Assembly (NCBI GenBank): GCA_947252915.1
Contig: CAMXWI010000020.1
Location: forward strand, 1 to 9,629
DNA from: an uncultured Lactobacillus sp.
GTDB lineage: Bacteria > Bacillota > Bacilli > Lactobacillales > Lactobacillaceae
Direction of reading: 5' to 3'
Length of the DNA stretch: 9,629 bases
Shown: in pieces, positions 1 to 6,801 of the stretch
How the letters are laid out: every line of letters begins with the position of its first letter
Numbering within the stretch: the stretch's first letter is position 1
Position numbers and translations under genes: made by a program
The notes under the pieces: generated by a model
What the model was told of the DNA's origin: nothing
The model's database searches: none
The model's input: only the letters and a program-made list of their open reading frames with translations

Positions 1-55
1 ATATATAAGATGAATTTTCCATTTCATCTGTATACTCAGAGGGCATTATAGCCAT
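1..55 (-). CDS. Possible start of a further gene, cut by the window edge (weak)
   Basis: On the minus strand an ATG at 55-53 opens a frame that stays open to the window edge, giving MAIMPSEYTDEMENSSYI; a second in-frame ATG lies at 46-44. It starts 36 bases after the beta-glucuronidase stop, a spacing that would suit the next gene of the operon, and no convincing terminator lies between them. Against it, the upstream sequence has only a poor Shine-Dalgarno match (AGCGGA, 6 bases before the first ATG), and 18 open codons is not significant by itself. The peptide matches nothing I recognise. A missing transporter or later uronate-pathway gene would be plausible here, but that is inference from context only. 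Confidence 0.18.
   Translation of the reverse strand, partial: MAIMPSEYTDEMENSSYI
8..29 (-). other. Small hairpin downstream of the beta-glucuronidase gene
   Basis: AGATGAA (8-14) and TTCATCT (23-29) form a perfect 7-bp inverted repeat around an 8-base loop. Read in the direction of transcription it is followed by TTATATA, a poor U-tract. It could be a weak end-of-operon terminator, or only an AT-rich dyad inside the possible next gene. The stem has just two G-C pairs, so I rate termination as doubtful. Confidence 0.25.
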
Positions 56-91
56 CAGAAATCCGCTAACGGTTTTTTAATATCCAATAGG

Positions 92-1870
92 TTAGTCTTT
101 CTTAAAGTTTAACCAACGATCACGAAGATAGCCAACGATGCCCTTTGGCCGACGATCACGGGTAAAGACACCCTTCATGTTTTCAGCACCGATTCTGATC
201 ATTCCAGAATCAGTCGTAAAGTCGGCAAAGTTCCACAGTTGTTCACCTTGAACGAAGTCCAACTTATCAAAGATCGCAAAGTTCGCCTTGTAGTAATCAA
301 TTTGATATTCTTCGGAATATGGTGCATGGAGCAGCGAGTGCAGTCCAGCAACGGTATCCGCACCAAACTCTGTGAACATGACTGGTTTTTCAGGGAACTT
401 CTCATGCCACTTGACTAATTCGGTTTCCAGATCATGTTTAGCCCCTTCCAGGTCATCAAAGTTGACATACCAGCCATAGTAACGGTTAAGACAAATAACA
501 TCTAACAAATCACCAACAAGGTCCTTATCGACATTAGCCATCATAATATTAACCATCGTGATTGGCCGCTTCTGTGGGTCCAACTTTCTGGTGTAATCAA
601 TGATTTCTTTGAAGTACTCATGCGCACCCTTTTCATGACTAGCCGGTTCATTGGCAACTGACCACATGACTACTGATGAGTGGTCATGATCACGTTCGAT
701 CATTTCACGTAAGGCACGCTTATGGTTGTCCATTGTATCGAGGTGATCCCAGGTGTTGCCCTTTGGGAAGTCACCATTACCACCTAACGAAACATTGAAT
801 GTTTCATAGATCCCGACTGCTGGACATTCATCAATCACCACAAACCCTTCACGGTCAGCTTGTCGCATCGCTTCTTCGGAGTATGGATAGTGTGAAGTCC
901 GGAATGAGTTAGCTCCCATCCACTTCATAATTTGATAATCCATATTAACTAACGGCATGTTTTCACCCTTACCATGGGCTAAAGAGTCTTCATGACGGCC
1001 AAAGCCCTTGAAGTAGAATGGTTCGCCGTTAATCAAGAAATGATCATCCTTGACTTCAATCGTCCGTACACCAAATTCCTGAGTATAAGTATCTAGTAGT
1101 TCGTCGTTTTGGTTGTACAGATTGATTACCAATTCATACAAATAAGCGTGAAGTGGCTTCCAACGATGAGTATGACTAATTTCCAGCGAGCCAGTTAATG
1201 ATGGGCCCTTTGCAACCACTTGGTGATCTTCATCAACGATTGATACATCAGCATGATCATAATTACCACTGACGTTAATTACTGGGTGGACAGTCGTCTT
1301 TGCGCCTTCCGTATCATAATTAACTTCAATGTGCTCAATATGAGTCTTGTTCGTTGTATAAAGCTTTACCCGCCGGTGAATCCCACAGTAGTTGTAAAAG
1401 TCAAACCGTGTATGAAGTTTGTAACTACCATCATCATTCTTCTTGAGGTCTGCCGTTGGAATCGTTGTGTTATCAAGCAAGTTCGATACCCGGACCTTTA
1501 AATTATTCGCGCCAGCGCGTAGGTAATGGGTAACATCGACTTCAAACGGAGTAAAGCCACCCACGTGGGTCGTAACTTGTTCACCATTGACATACACTTC
1601 ACAGCTTTGACTAACGGCGCCAAACCGCAATACATTCCGTTTCTTTAGCTGGTCTTGTGGAACATTAAACGTCGTTTCATACCAAAAGTAGCCAAAATGG
1701 TTCCGTAATTGCTTATCCATTGTTTGATCATTGAATGAAGCCGGAACCGACATCCACACCGTATCAGTTAACGGAGATTGTGGGTCAACCTTGGACGTTT
1801 CCGCCTTGAACTTCCACATACCGGATAAATCTTCGACCGTTCGAGTTGCTGTTTGTTCTGGATATAACAT
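92..1870 (-). CDS. gusA: Beta-glucuronidase, glycoside hydrolase family 2
   Basis: A cytoplasmic retaining exo-hydrolase of 592 residues that removes terminal beta-D-glucuronate from glucuronides and oligosaccharides; the length matches other bacterial beta-glucuronidases. Domain order is a jelly-roll sugar-binding domain (about residues 10-175), an immunoglobulin-like domain (about 180-270) and a TIM barrel (about 275-592). The acid/base glutamate lies in SVANEPA (E408) and the nucleophile in MFTEFGAD (E501). NRYYGWY (462-468) supplies the active-site tyrosine. N564-M-K566, before GVFTRDRRPK, is the N-x-K motif that binds the glucuronate carboxylate and separates glucuronidases from GH2 galactosidases, so the specificity call is good. 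No signal peptide is seen. The ATG at 1870 is preferred: it lies 7 bases after GGAGGA, whereas the in-frame ATG at 1885 is part of the ribosome-binding region. It is the last complete gene, 18 bases after the glucarate dehydratase-like gene. Released glucuronate would pass to UxaC. Confidence 0.94.
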   Translation of the reverse strand: MLYPEQTATRTVEDLSGMWKFKAETSKVDPQSPLTDTVWMSVPASFNDQTMDKQLRNHFGYFWYETTFNVPQDQLKKRNVLRFGAVSQSCEVYVNGEQVTTHVGGFTPFEVDVTHYLRAGANNLKVRVSNLLDNTTIPTADLKKNDDGSYKLHTRFDFYNYCGIHRRVKLYTTNKTHIEHIEVNYDTEGAKTTVHPVINVSGNYDHADVSIVDEDHQVVAKGPSLTGSLEISHTHRWKPLHAYLYELVINLYNQNDELLDTYTQEFGVRTIEVKDDHFLINGEPFYFKGFGRHEDSLAHGKGENMPLVNMDYQIMKWMGANSFRTSHYPYSEEAMRQADREGFVVIDECPAVGIYETFNVSLGGNGDFPKGNTWDHLDTMDNHKRALREMIERDHDHSSVVMWSVANEPASHEKGAHEYFKEIIDYTRKLDPQKRPITMVNIMMANVDKDLVGDLLDVICLNRYYGWYVNFDDLEGAKHDLETELVKWHEKFPEKPVMFTEFGADTVAGLHSLLHAPYSEEYQIDYYKANFAIFDKLDFVQGEQLWNFADFTTDSGMIRIGAENMKGVFTRDRRPKGIVGYLRDRWLNFKKD

Positions 1871-1877
1871 TATATTT

Positions 1878-1883
1878 TCCTCC
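1878..1883 (-). promoter_or_regulatory. Ribosome binding site of gusA that decides its start
   Basis: GGAGGA on the minus strand lies 7 bases before the ATG at 1870. The alternative in-frame ATG at 1885-1883 overlaps the first G of this site and has no site of its own, so translation should begin at 1870. Confidence 0.85.
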
Positions 1884-1888
1884 ATTCT

Positions 1889-3127
1889 TTATCTAACAAG
1901 TGCTGGTTTCTTTGGATCATACTGCCAATGCGGGATTAGATACTGCATGGCTTTCGCATCATCCCGAGCGCCCAAATTATGTTCAAGATACAATTGATGG
2001 GCCGCTGTAATTGCGTCCATATTAACTTCAATTCCTAATCCTTCGTTTCGTGAATCAACATGAATCTGTCCATCATGAATCTCGTATGGGTGCTTGGTCA
2101 ATGCTTGGCCGTCCTGCCAAATCCAATGCGTATCAATTGCATTGATGTGTCCAGGAGCGGCCGCTGCCGCATTTGCTGCCATTGCTAATGAAATGTCGAA
2201 ATGGTTATTGGAATGAATCCCCCAATTGAGCCCAAACGCATGGCAAACTTTCGCAACTTCGACGGAACCCTGCATCGTCCAGAAATGCGGATCCGCCAAC
2301 GGAATTGACACAGCGTTCAGGATCAGTGAACTAGCCATCTGTCGCCAATCCGTATCCACCATATTTGTCGCCGTTGGAATGTGAGTTCGCCGCTGAAATT
2401 CAGCAAGAATCTCACGTCCAGAAAAGCCATTCTCTGCCCCGCAAGGATCCTCAATGTAATTTAATAAACCTTTCATCTCGCTCGCGTATTGGACCGCTTC
2501 GTTCAATGACCACGCACCATTAGGATCAATATCCAATTTTGCCTTAGGGAAGGCCTGGTGAAGAGCCTTCATCACCTGAACTTCTTTTTCGCCGCTTAGG
2601 ACCCCACCCTTCAGCTTAAAGGTGGTAAAGCCATACCGATCATAGGCTGCTTGAGCTTCGCGAACAATTTGATCCGGTGTCAAAGCCGGTTCACGCCGCA
2701 CTTTGCCCCATTCACCGTGTTCGTGATCAGCACCGATGTACGGTAAGTCGGTTTGCTGACGATCACCAATAAAGAACAGGTAACCCAGTACTGGCACATC
2801 TTCCCGTTGTTGACCATCACCAAGTAACGCCGCGACTGGTTCATGTAAATACTTGCCTAGCAAATCAAGAAAGGCAGTTTCTACAGCGGTTTGGGCATGA
2901 ATCGTCGTTCGTAAATCAAATGTCTGATTCCCACGGCCGCCTTGATCTAAACTTCCATACTGATGCTTAATTTCTTGTAAGACCCGCTTATAATCGCCAA
3001 TGGAAGCGTGCATAATAACTACATTACGGGTGAAAAACGGTCCGTGAGCCCCACTTAAATTAAGCAGCATACTATCATAGCCCGCGACCGGGTAGACATC
3101 CATCTTCTGAATCACTGGAACTGACAT
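1889..3127 (-). CDS. gudD: Glucarate dehydratase-like enolase-superfamily protein with an internal deletion
   Basis: It closely resembles E. coli GudD, which dehydrates D-glucarate (and L-idarate) to 5-keto-4-deoxy-D-glucarate with Mg2+. From the start at 3127 (412 residues) these match GudD residues as I remember them: N23 and H28 of the 20s loop (NLSGAH), T69, Y116, the K171-x-K173 base motif (FKLKGG), metal ligands D201, E232 and N255, D279, catalytic H305 (GIHSNN), H334 and R388 (GARDDA). What is missing is a block of about 30 residues right after FFTRNVVIM: the GHTGVGEIPGGE-like strand and the first helix of the capping domain. The frame resumes at IGDYKRVL, and the protein is about 30 residues shorter than GudD. 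The capping domain is therefore damaged although the active site looks complete, so activity is uncertain: a decaying gene, a tolerated deletion or an assembly error are all possible. It follows the GH28 gene by 12 bases and precedes gusA. Confidence 0.88.
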   Translation of the reverse strand: MSVPVIQKMDVYPVAGYDSMLLNLSGAHGPFFTRNVVIMHASIGDYKRVLQEIKHQYGSLDQGGRGNQTFDLRTTIHAQTAVETAFLDLLGKYLHEPVAALLGDGQQREDVPVLGYLFFIGDRQQTDLPYIGADHEHGEWGKVRREPALTPDQIVREAQAAYDRYGFTTFKLKGGVLSGEKEVQVMKALHQAFPKAKLDIDPNGAWSLNEAVQYASEMKGLLNYIEDPCGAENGFSGREILAEFQRRTHIPTATNMVDTDWRQMASSLILNAVSIPLADPHFWTMQGSVEVAKVCHAFGLNWGIHSNNHFDISLAMAANAAAAAPGHINAIDTHWIWQDGQALTKHPYEIHDGQIHVDSRNEGLGIEVNMDAITAAHQLYLEHNLGARDDAKAMQYLIPHWQYDPKKPALVR

Positions 3128-3135
3128 CCGCATCG

Positions 3136-3141
3136 CCTCCT
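3136..3141 (-). promoter_or_regulatory. Ribosome binding site of the gudD-like gene, overlapping the GH28 stop
   Basis: AGGAGG on the minus strand overlaps the TAG stop (3142-3140) of the GH28 gene, which points to translational coupling. It lies 8 bases before the ATG at 3127 but only 2 bases before the in-frame ATG at 3133, so 3127 is the better start. Confidence 0.8.
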
Positions 3142-4357
3142 AATCAAAATGACAATTATTGACGGAATATTGGCTGTGGGAAAGATCATTGATGGCCTTC
3201 AGCGGTCGCCTAATTTTCCCATTATGATCATCCGGACGCAGGTCGTATTCGACTTCCTGCCCCAGAGAACGTTGCAAATCTAACGTAACGTGGTCAAAGC
3301 AGATATCTTTAATCACGCCGTCGTGATAGCCAGCCATTAAAACACCATTTTCAGCCCGGCATTTAACATTTTTGAAGACCACGTGGCTAATCTCCGCATC
3401 CGCAAGCTGCGTATTAGTATCCCGCGGCAATATTGTGATATAAATTGGTTCTCCAGATCCCCACCATTCTTTACTATAGTGCTTAGTTGCAATATCAATA
3501 TCTTCAAAAATGATGTTACGAGCACTGCCAGGATCGCGTAATTGAAATGCTAATCCCCGATTGGTGTCGCGGACGGTCAGGTGCCGAAAGACACAATTAT
3601 TAAAATTACCAAAACTAGAACTACCAAATTTAACGGCAGAACTTTGGGTGACAATGTGACAATTCGTCACGGTTAGATTTTCACAATTACCATACTGACT
3701 GGTTTCTTCAGTACACTTTGGACAGATCGCATCATCACCAGTGTGAATTTGGCAATCATGAATATAAGTATTCTTGCTTCGATCCACATCAATCCCATCC
3801 GTGTTCGGCATCCGGACCTCATTATTAATCGTCACATGACTAATTTCAGTATTTAAATTGCCAACTAAATGCACCGTCCAAAACGGTGAGTTTTGTAAAG
3901 TGACCCCTTGAATCAATACATTCCGGCAATTTTCAAAATAGACCATCATTGGCCGCGGATACTTATAAAACTTTAGATGCACCTCATCCTGCTGGTTAGG
4001 TAAGATAAACTTCTCGTAATTGCCATCAATCGTTCCATTACCCGTGATGGCGATATTTTCTGGTCCATCCGCATAAATTAGGCCACTAATCGGTGTTTCA
4101 TTTTTAATGAGTTCAAATGGACCCGGACGATGTTGATAACGCTCTTCATCGCCACTCCCAATCAACATGGCGTCATTTTCCAGATGTAGATCGACTCCAC
4201 TCTTCAAGATTAAGCTATCAATAGTGTAGCGTCCTGCTGGAATAATCACTTGGCCACCACCGTGCTGACTACAACGATCGATGGCCGATTGTAATGCCCC
4301 GGTGGCATTGGCGACCGATTTGAGATCGCGATTGTCTTCTAAAACGTTAATCTTCAT
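3140..4357 (-). CDS. GH28 polygalacturonase-like parallel beta-helix hydrolase, probably intracellular
   Basis: A 405-residue right-handed beta-helix protein of the polygalacturonase family. Its N-terminus (TGALQSAIDRCSQHGGG, then IIPAGRYTIDSLILKSGV) is the usual entry to the helix, and repeated N-x-x-I/V-x-x-C/V turns run to the C-terminus. Family signatures seen are NTDGID (185-190) and GDDAIC (207-212), which carry the three catalytic aspartates (D187, D208, D209), and WWGSGEPIYI (298-307), typical of bacterial members. The classical GHG histidine is absent (SSAVKFGSSS instead), and the R-I-K motif is not recognisable (RGLAFQLRD instead). Substrate and mode are therefore open: an exo-acting galacturonidase on imported oligomers fits the context better than an endo-pectinase. 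No signal peptide or membrane segment is seen. The ATG at 4357 has GGAGG 5 bases upstream; a longer reading from a TTG at 4381 would start upstream of that site and is rejected. The stop overlaps the ribosome binding site of the next gene. Confidence 0.82.
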   Translation of the reverse strand: MKINVLEDNRDLKSVANATGALQSAIDRCSQHGGGQVIIPAGRYTIDSLILKSGVDLHLENDAMLIGSGDEERYQHRPGPFELIKNETPISGLIYADGPENIAITGNGTIDGNYEKFILPNQQDEVHLKFYKYPRPMMVYFENCRNVLIQGVTLQNSPFWTVHLVGNLNTEISHVTINNEVRMPNTDGIDVDRSKNTYIHDCQIHTGDDAICPKCTEETSQYGNCENLTVTNCHIVTQSSAVKFGSSSFGNFNNCVFRHLTVRDTNRGLAFQLRDPGSARNIIFEDIDIATKHYSKEWWGSGEPIYITILPRDTNTQLADAEISHVVFKNVKCRAENGVLMAGYHDGVIKDICFDHVTLDLQRSLGQEVEYDLRPDDHNGKIRRPLKAINDLSHSQYSVNNCHFD

Positions 4358-4361
4358 GGTT

Positions 4362-4367
4362 TCCTCC
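4362..4367 (-). promoter_or_regulatory. Ribosome binding site of the GH28 gene that decides its start
   Basis: GGAGGA on the minus strand ends 4 bases before the ATG at 4357. It rules out the longer TTG start at 4381, which lies upstream of it, next to the hairpin T run. Confidence 0.8.
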
Positions 4368-4379
4368 ACTCTTCTGCGC

Positions 4380-4404
4380 AAAAATGGAGGGTCTACTCTC
4401 CATT
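4380..4404 (-). terminator. Terminator-like or attenuator hairpin inside the operon
   Basis: In transcript sense, AATGGAG (4404-4398) pairs perfectly with CTCCATT (4389-4383) around an 8-base loop, and the 3' arm runs into five consecutive Ts (4384-4380). The 7-bp stem has three G-C pairs, so it should be leaky. It sits 13 bases after the epimerase stop and 22 bases before the GH28 start. No promoter fits into the short gap downstream, so the last three genes would depend on read-through or on a promoter inside the epimerase gene. The same hairpin could instead protect the 3' end of a processed upstream transcript. Confidence 0.5.
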
Positions 4405-4417
4405 ATTAACATTCACT

Positions 4418-5302
4418 TTACTTCAAAGTAATTGTGTATTCGAATGGTTTCGTTTCGCCAGCAGCCAATTTAAGGTTTCCTTCCTTATCCATAATATCAA
4501 CTTCATGACCTGCAATATCTGGCAGACCGGCAAATGGTTCGAGACAGACAAATGGTGCATTGGCACCTTCCTTTGTCCACGTACAGAAGTAACGGAAATC
4601 ATCCAAGTTTAAATGAATTGAGTGCTTCGTCTTTGGTGAACTCAGTGTAACTCCAGTAATACCATCGTTTTCAATGATAATGAGACCATCTTCATACATA
4701 TCATGATTCAAATCAATATGACTGCCATTAGCCGCTGCTAATTTAATCACCTTGCCATCACGGTATGGGTTAGGCGTCTTGACGATTTCGTATTGCTTTA
4801 AATCCAGTCCTGCTGGTTCAAAGTCTAATTGATAATCATTAAACTCACCTTCACCATTGATTGGAATATTGAAGGCTGGGTGTGAACCGAGAGCAAAACT
4901 CATCGTCTTATCACCAGTATTTTGAACGTCAAAGTGGAACGTTAATCCCGCATCCGTCAAAGTCCAAGTAATGATGAGCTTAAAGCTAAATGGGTAATAC
5001 TTACGCGTCTGCTCATTATCCGTCAGGCTGAGTACTAACTTGGTCCCATCATTGGTTTCGACTTTAAAGTCTTGATCAGCGGCAAAGCCATGTTGAGGCA
5101 TTTCGTATTCCTGACCATTATAGAAATACTTATCTTTTTCTGAACGACCAATTGCTGGGAACAAGACTGGACAATGCTTTGGCCAAACTGGATCATTATT
5201 CCAAATGTAGTCAAAATCGTCATCCTTGTTGTACAAGTGCGTTAACTGAGCACCATGCTCATCAATTGCCGCTTTAAATTTATCATTTTCAATTACTTGC
5301 AT
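4418..5302 (-). CDS. Aldose 1-epimerase family protein (LacX/GalM-like mutarotase)
   Basis: A 294-residue all-beta protein of the galactose mutarotase superfamily, closest in length and style to the LacX-type members of lactic acid bacteria. It would interconvert alpha and beta anomers of a hexose or uronate in the cytoplasm. Likely catalytic residues are H71 in MPQHGFAAD, H141 in GSHPAFNIP and the general base E255 in CLEPFAGLPD; R53 (AIGR) is a likely substrate ligand. In this operon it probably equilibrates the anomers set free by the beta- and alpha-glycosidases so that the open-chain form reaches UxaC. That role is inferred from position; the true sugar is unknown. The ATG at 5302 is preferred because the family start MQVIENDKFK begins there; a TTG at 5341 would add 13 residues without a binding site. 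The site before 5302 (AAGTGGA) is weak compared with the neighbouring genes. Confidence 0.86.
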   Translation of the reverse strand: MQVIENDKFKAAIDEHGAQLTHLYNKDDDFDYIWNNDPVWPKHCPVLFPAIGRSEKDKYFYNGQEYEMPQHGFAADQDFKVETNDGTKLVLSLTDNEQTRKYYPFSFKLIITWTLTDAGLTFHFDVQNTGDKTMSFALGSHPAFNIPINGEGEFNDYQLDFEPAGLDLKQYEIVKTPNPYRDGKVIKLAAANGSHIDLNHDMYEDGLIIIENDGITGVTLSSPKTKHSIHLNLDDFRYFCTWTKEGANAPFVCLEPFAGLPDIAGHEVDIMDKEGNLKLAAGETKPFEYTITLK

Positions 5303-5319
5303 TTTAAAATCCACTTTCT

Positions 5320-5341
5320 TTGATTGTTGAGGAGGAATCAA
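5320..5341 (-). repeat. AT-rich dyad with an anti-Shine-Dalgarno-like loop before the epimerase gene
   Basis: In transcript sense TTGATT and AATCAA form a 6-bp inverted repeat around a 10-base loop containing CCTCCTC, which is complementary to the GGAGG sites of the operon. It lies in the 44-base gap between uxaC and the epimerase gene. The stem has only one G-C pair. A role in translation is speculative. Confidence 0.25.
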
Positions 5342-5346
5342 ATCAA

Positions 5347-6786
5347 TTATTGAATGTCACCGAATTGGAAGTAATCATGAGCATTATTGTAAGCAATATC
5401 CTTAGCCATTTGACCCATAAATTCTTCATCAGCTGGGGCTTCACCATTTTCGATCAGGCCACCAAGGTAGTTGCATAATACCCGCCGGAAGTATTCATGA
5501 CGAGAGTATGAAAGGAAGCTCCGGGAGTCAGTCAGCATGCCGACAAAGTTACCCAGCAAACTGTTTTCGGCCATCATGTGAAGTTGCAAGTCCATTCCAC
5601 GACGGGTGTCATTGAACCACCATGCACAACCTAATTGAAGCTTTTGCTTAGTTGCATCCGCATCAACACCATTACCGTAGAAGTCACCCATTCCGGAAGC
5701 TAATTGCATCCAATCATTTGGATTCAGTGAGTAAAGGATCAGCTTTGGAATGTTGTCTTCTTCTTGCATGTTTTCAAGCAACTTCATGATTTCTTGAGCG
5801 AAATCAGCTTGGGTTCCCATGGAGTCACCACCACAGTCAACACCAATCTTGGCAAAGAGCTTGGAGTTAGCATTCCGCACAACGTTACCGTGGAACTGCA
5901 TTGTCCAGTCATACTTCTTGTTGAGCCGCATTAATTCTTGAATTAAAGCAGTCAAGTAAATATCAACTTCGTGGTCAGTTAATGCATCATTATTGAGACC
6001 CTTTTGGAAAACAGCATCAACTTCACTAGCTGAAGCTGGCACAAAGTGGAACGTGTTAATTCCGTGGTCAGATAACTTACCACCTAATGAGCTGAAGTAT
6101 TCATACCGTTGGTCAAAGGCCTTGGCTAAATCAGCGAAGTTATTAATGTTGACACTGGAAACGTTGCCCAGTTTCTTAATGTAGTCACCGTAGCCGTTGT
6201 CCTTGATATTGAAGGCTTTATCAGGACGCATGGCTGGTAAAACTTTAAAGCCGTTGCCCTTTTCTTCCTTCTTTAAAAGCTTGTGGTACTTCAAATCTGA
6301 AGCTGGGTCATCAGTGGTGCAGACAACCTTTACATTCATCCGTTGCAATAATTGCCGTGGGCGGAATTCAGGCTTGGCTAATTGTTCATTGGCCTTGTCC
6401 CAAATGTCTTTAGCATTCTTTTCATTAATCGTGTCGGTAATGCCGAAGTAGCGACGAAGTTCCAGTGCGGACCATTCATATAGTGGGTTACCAACCGCAT
6501 TTTCCATCGTCTTGCAGTATGCCTTTACCTTTTCAAAGTCATCACCGTCACCAGTGATTAAACTTTCTGGAACGCCATTTGCTCGCATTAAACGCCACTT
6601 GTAGTGGTCACCAGCATTACCTTCGTTGATCCAAACCCGTGCCAAGTTCTTGTAGTTCTTGTTTTCATACATTTCTTGTGGGCTTAAGTGACAGTGATAG
6701 TCAATAATTGGCATATCTTTGCTGTCATTAAAAAGCTTCTTTGCCCAATCATTTGTTAATAAAAAGTTGTCATCAATTAATCCCAT
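5347..6786 (-). CDS. uxaC: Uronate isomerase (glucuronate/galacturonate isomerase)
   Basis: It converts D-glucuronate to D-fructuronate and D-galacturonate to D-tagaturonate, the first intracellular step of hexuronate breakdown. The protein has 479 residues (E. coli UxaC about 470), is co-linear with it as I remember that sequence, and belongs to the amidohydrolase superfamily. Visible landmarks are the metal-binding HCHL (31-34), LARVWINEGNAGDHYKWR (48-65), TTDDP (157-161), RPDKAFNI (187-194), MQFHGNVVRN (296-305) with H299 and R304, the WWFND segment (389-393), and TDSRSFLSYSRHEYFRR (419-435) with the catalytic D420 and R422. Nothing is missing. The ATG at 6786 follows GGAGG by 7 bases. The gene starts 15 bases after the GH31 stop. 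It is the metabolic centre of the cluster and the best evidence that the operon serves uronates; the enzymes for the next steps are not in the window. Confidence 0.97.
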   Translation of the reverse strand: MGLIDDNFLLTNDWAKKLFNDSKDMPIIDYHCHLSPQEMYENKNYKNLARVWINEGNAGDHYKWRLMRANGVPESLITGDGDDFEKVKAYCKTMENAVGNPLYEWSALELRRYFGITDTINEKNAKDIWDKANEQLAKPEFRPRQLLQRMNVKVVCTTDDPASDLKYHKLLKKEEKGNGFKVLPAMRPDKAFNIKDNGYGDYIKKLGNVSSVNINNFADLAKAFDQRYEYFSSLGGKLSDHGINTFHFVPASASEVDAVFQKGLNNDALTDHEVDIYLTALIQELMRLNKKYDWTMQFHGNVVRNANSKLFAKIGVDCGGDSMGTQADFAQEIMKLLENMQEEDNIPKLILYSLNPNDWMQLASGMGDFYGNGVDADATKQKLQLGCAWWFNDTRRGMDLQLHMMAENSLLGNFVGMLTDSRSFLSYSRHEYFRRVLCNYLGGLIENGEAPADEEFMGQMAKDIAYNNAHDYFQFGDIQ

Positions 6787-6801
6787 GATATTGCCTCCAT
6801 T

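Noticed and set aside
64..80. CCG-CTAA-CGG followed by six Ts on the plus strand, like a terminator for a rightward gene
   Set aside because: The core stem has only three pairs and an adjacent mismatch, and no plus-strand gene reaches this point in the window.
4660..4674. Near-match to cre on the minus strand inside the epimerase gene
   Set aside because: The core TGAAAACG fits, but the conserved C near the 3' end is T, and the site is internal to a gene with no promoter beside it.
5329..5356. Plus-strand GAGGAGG followed by ATG, like a translation start
   Set aside because: The ATG is 18 bases away, too far, and its frame stops after six codons.
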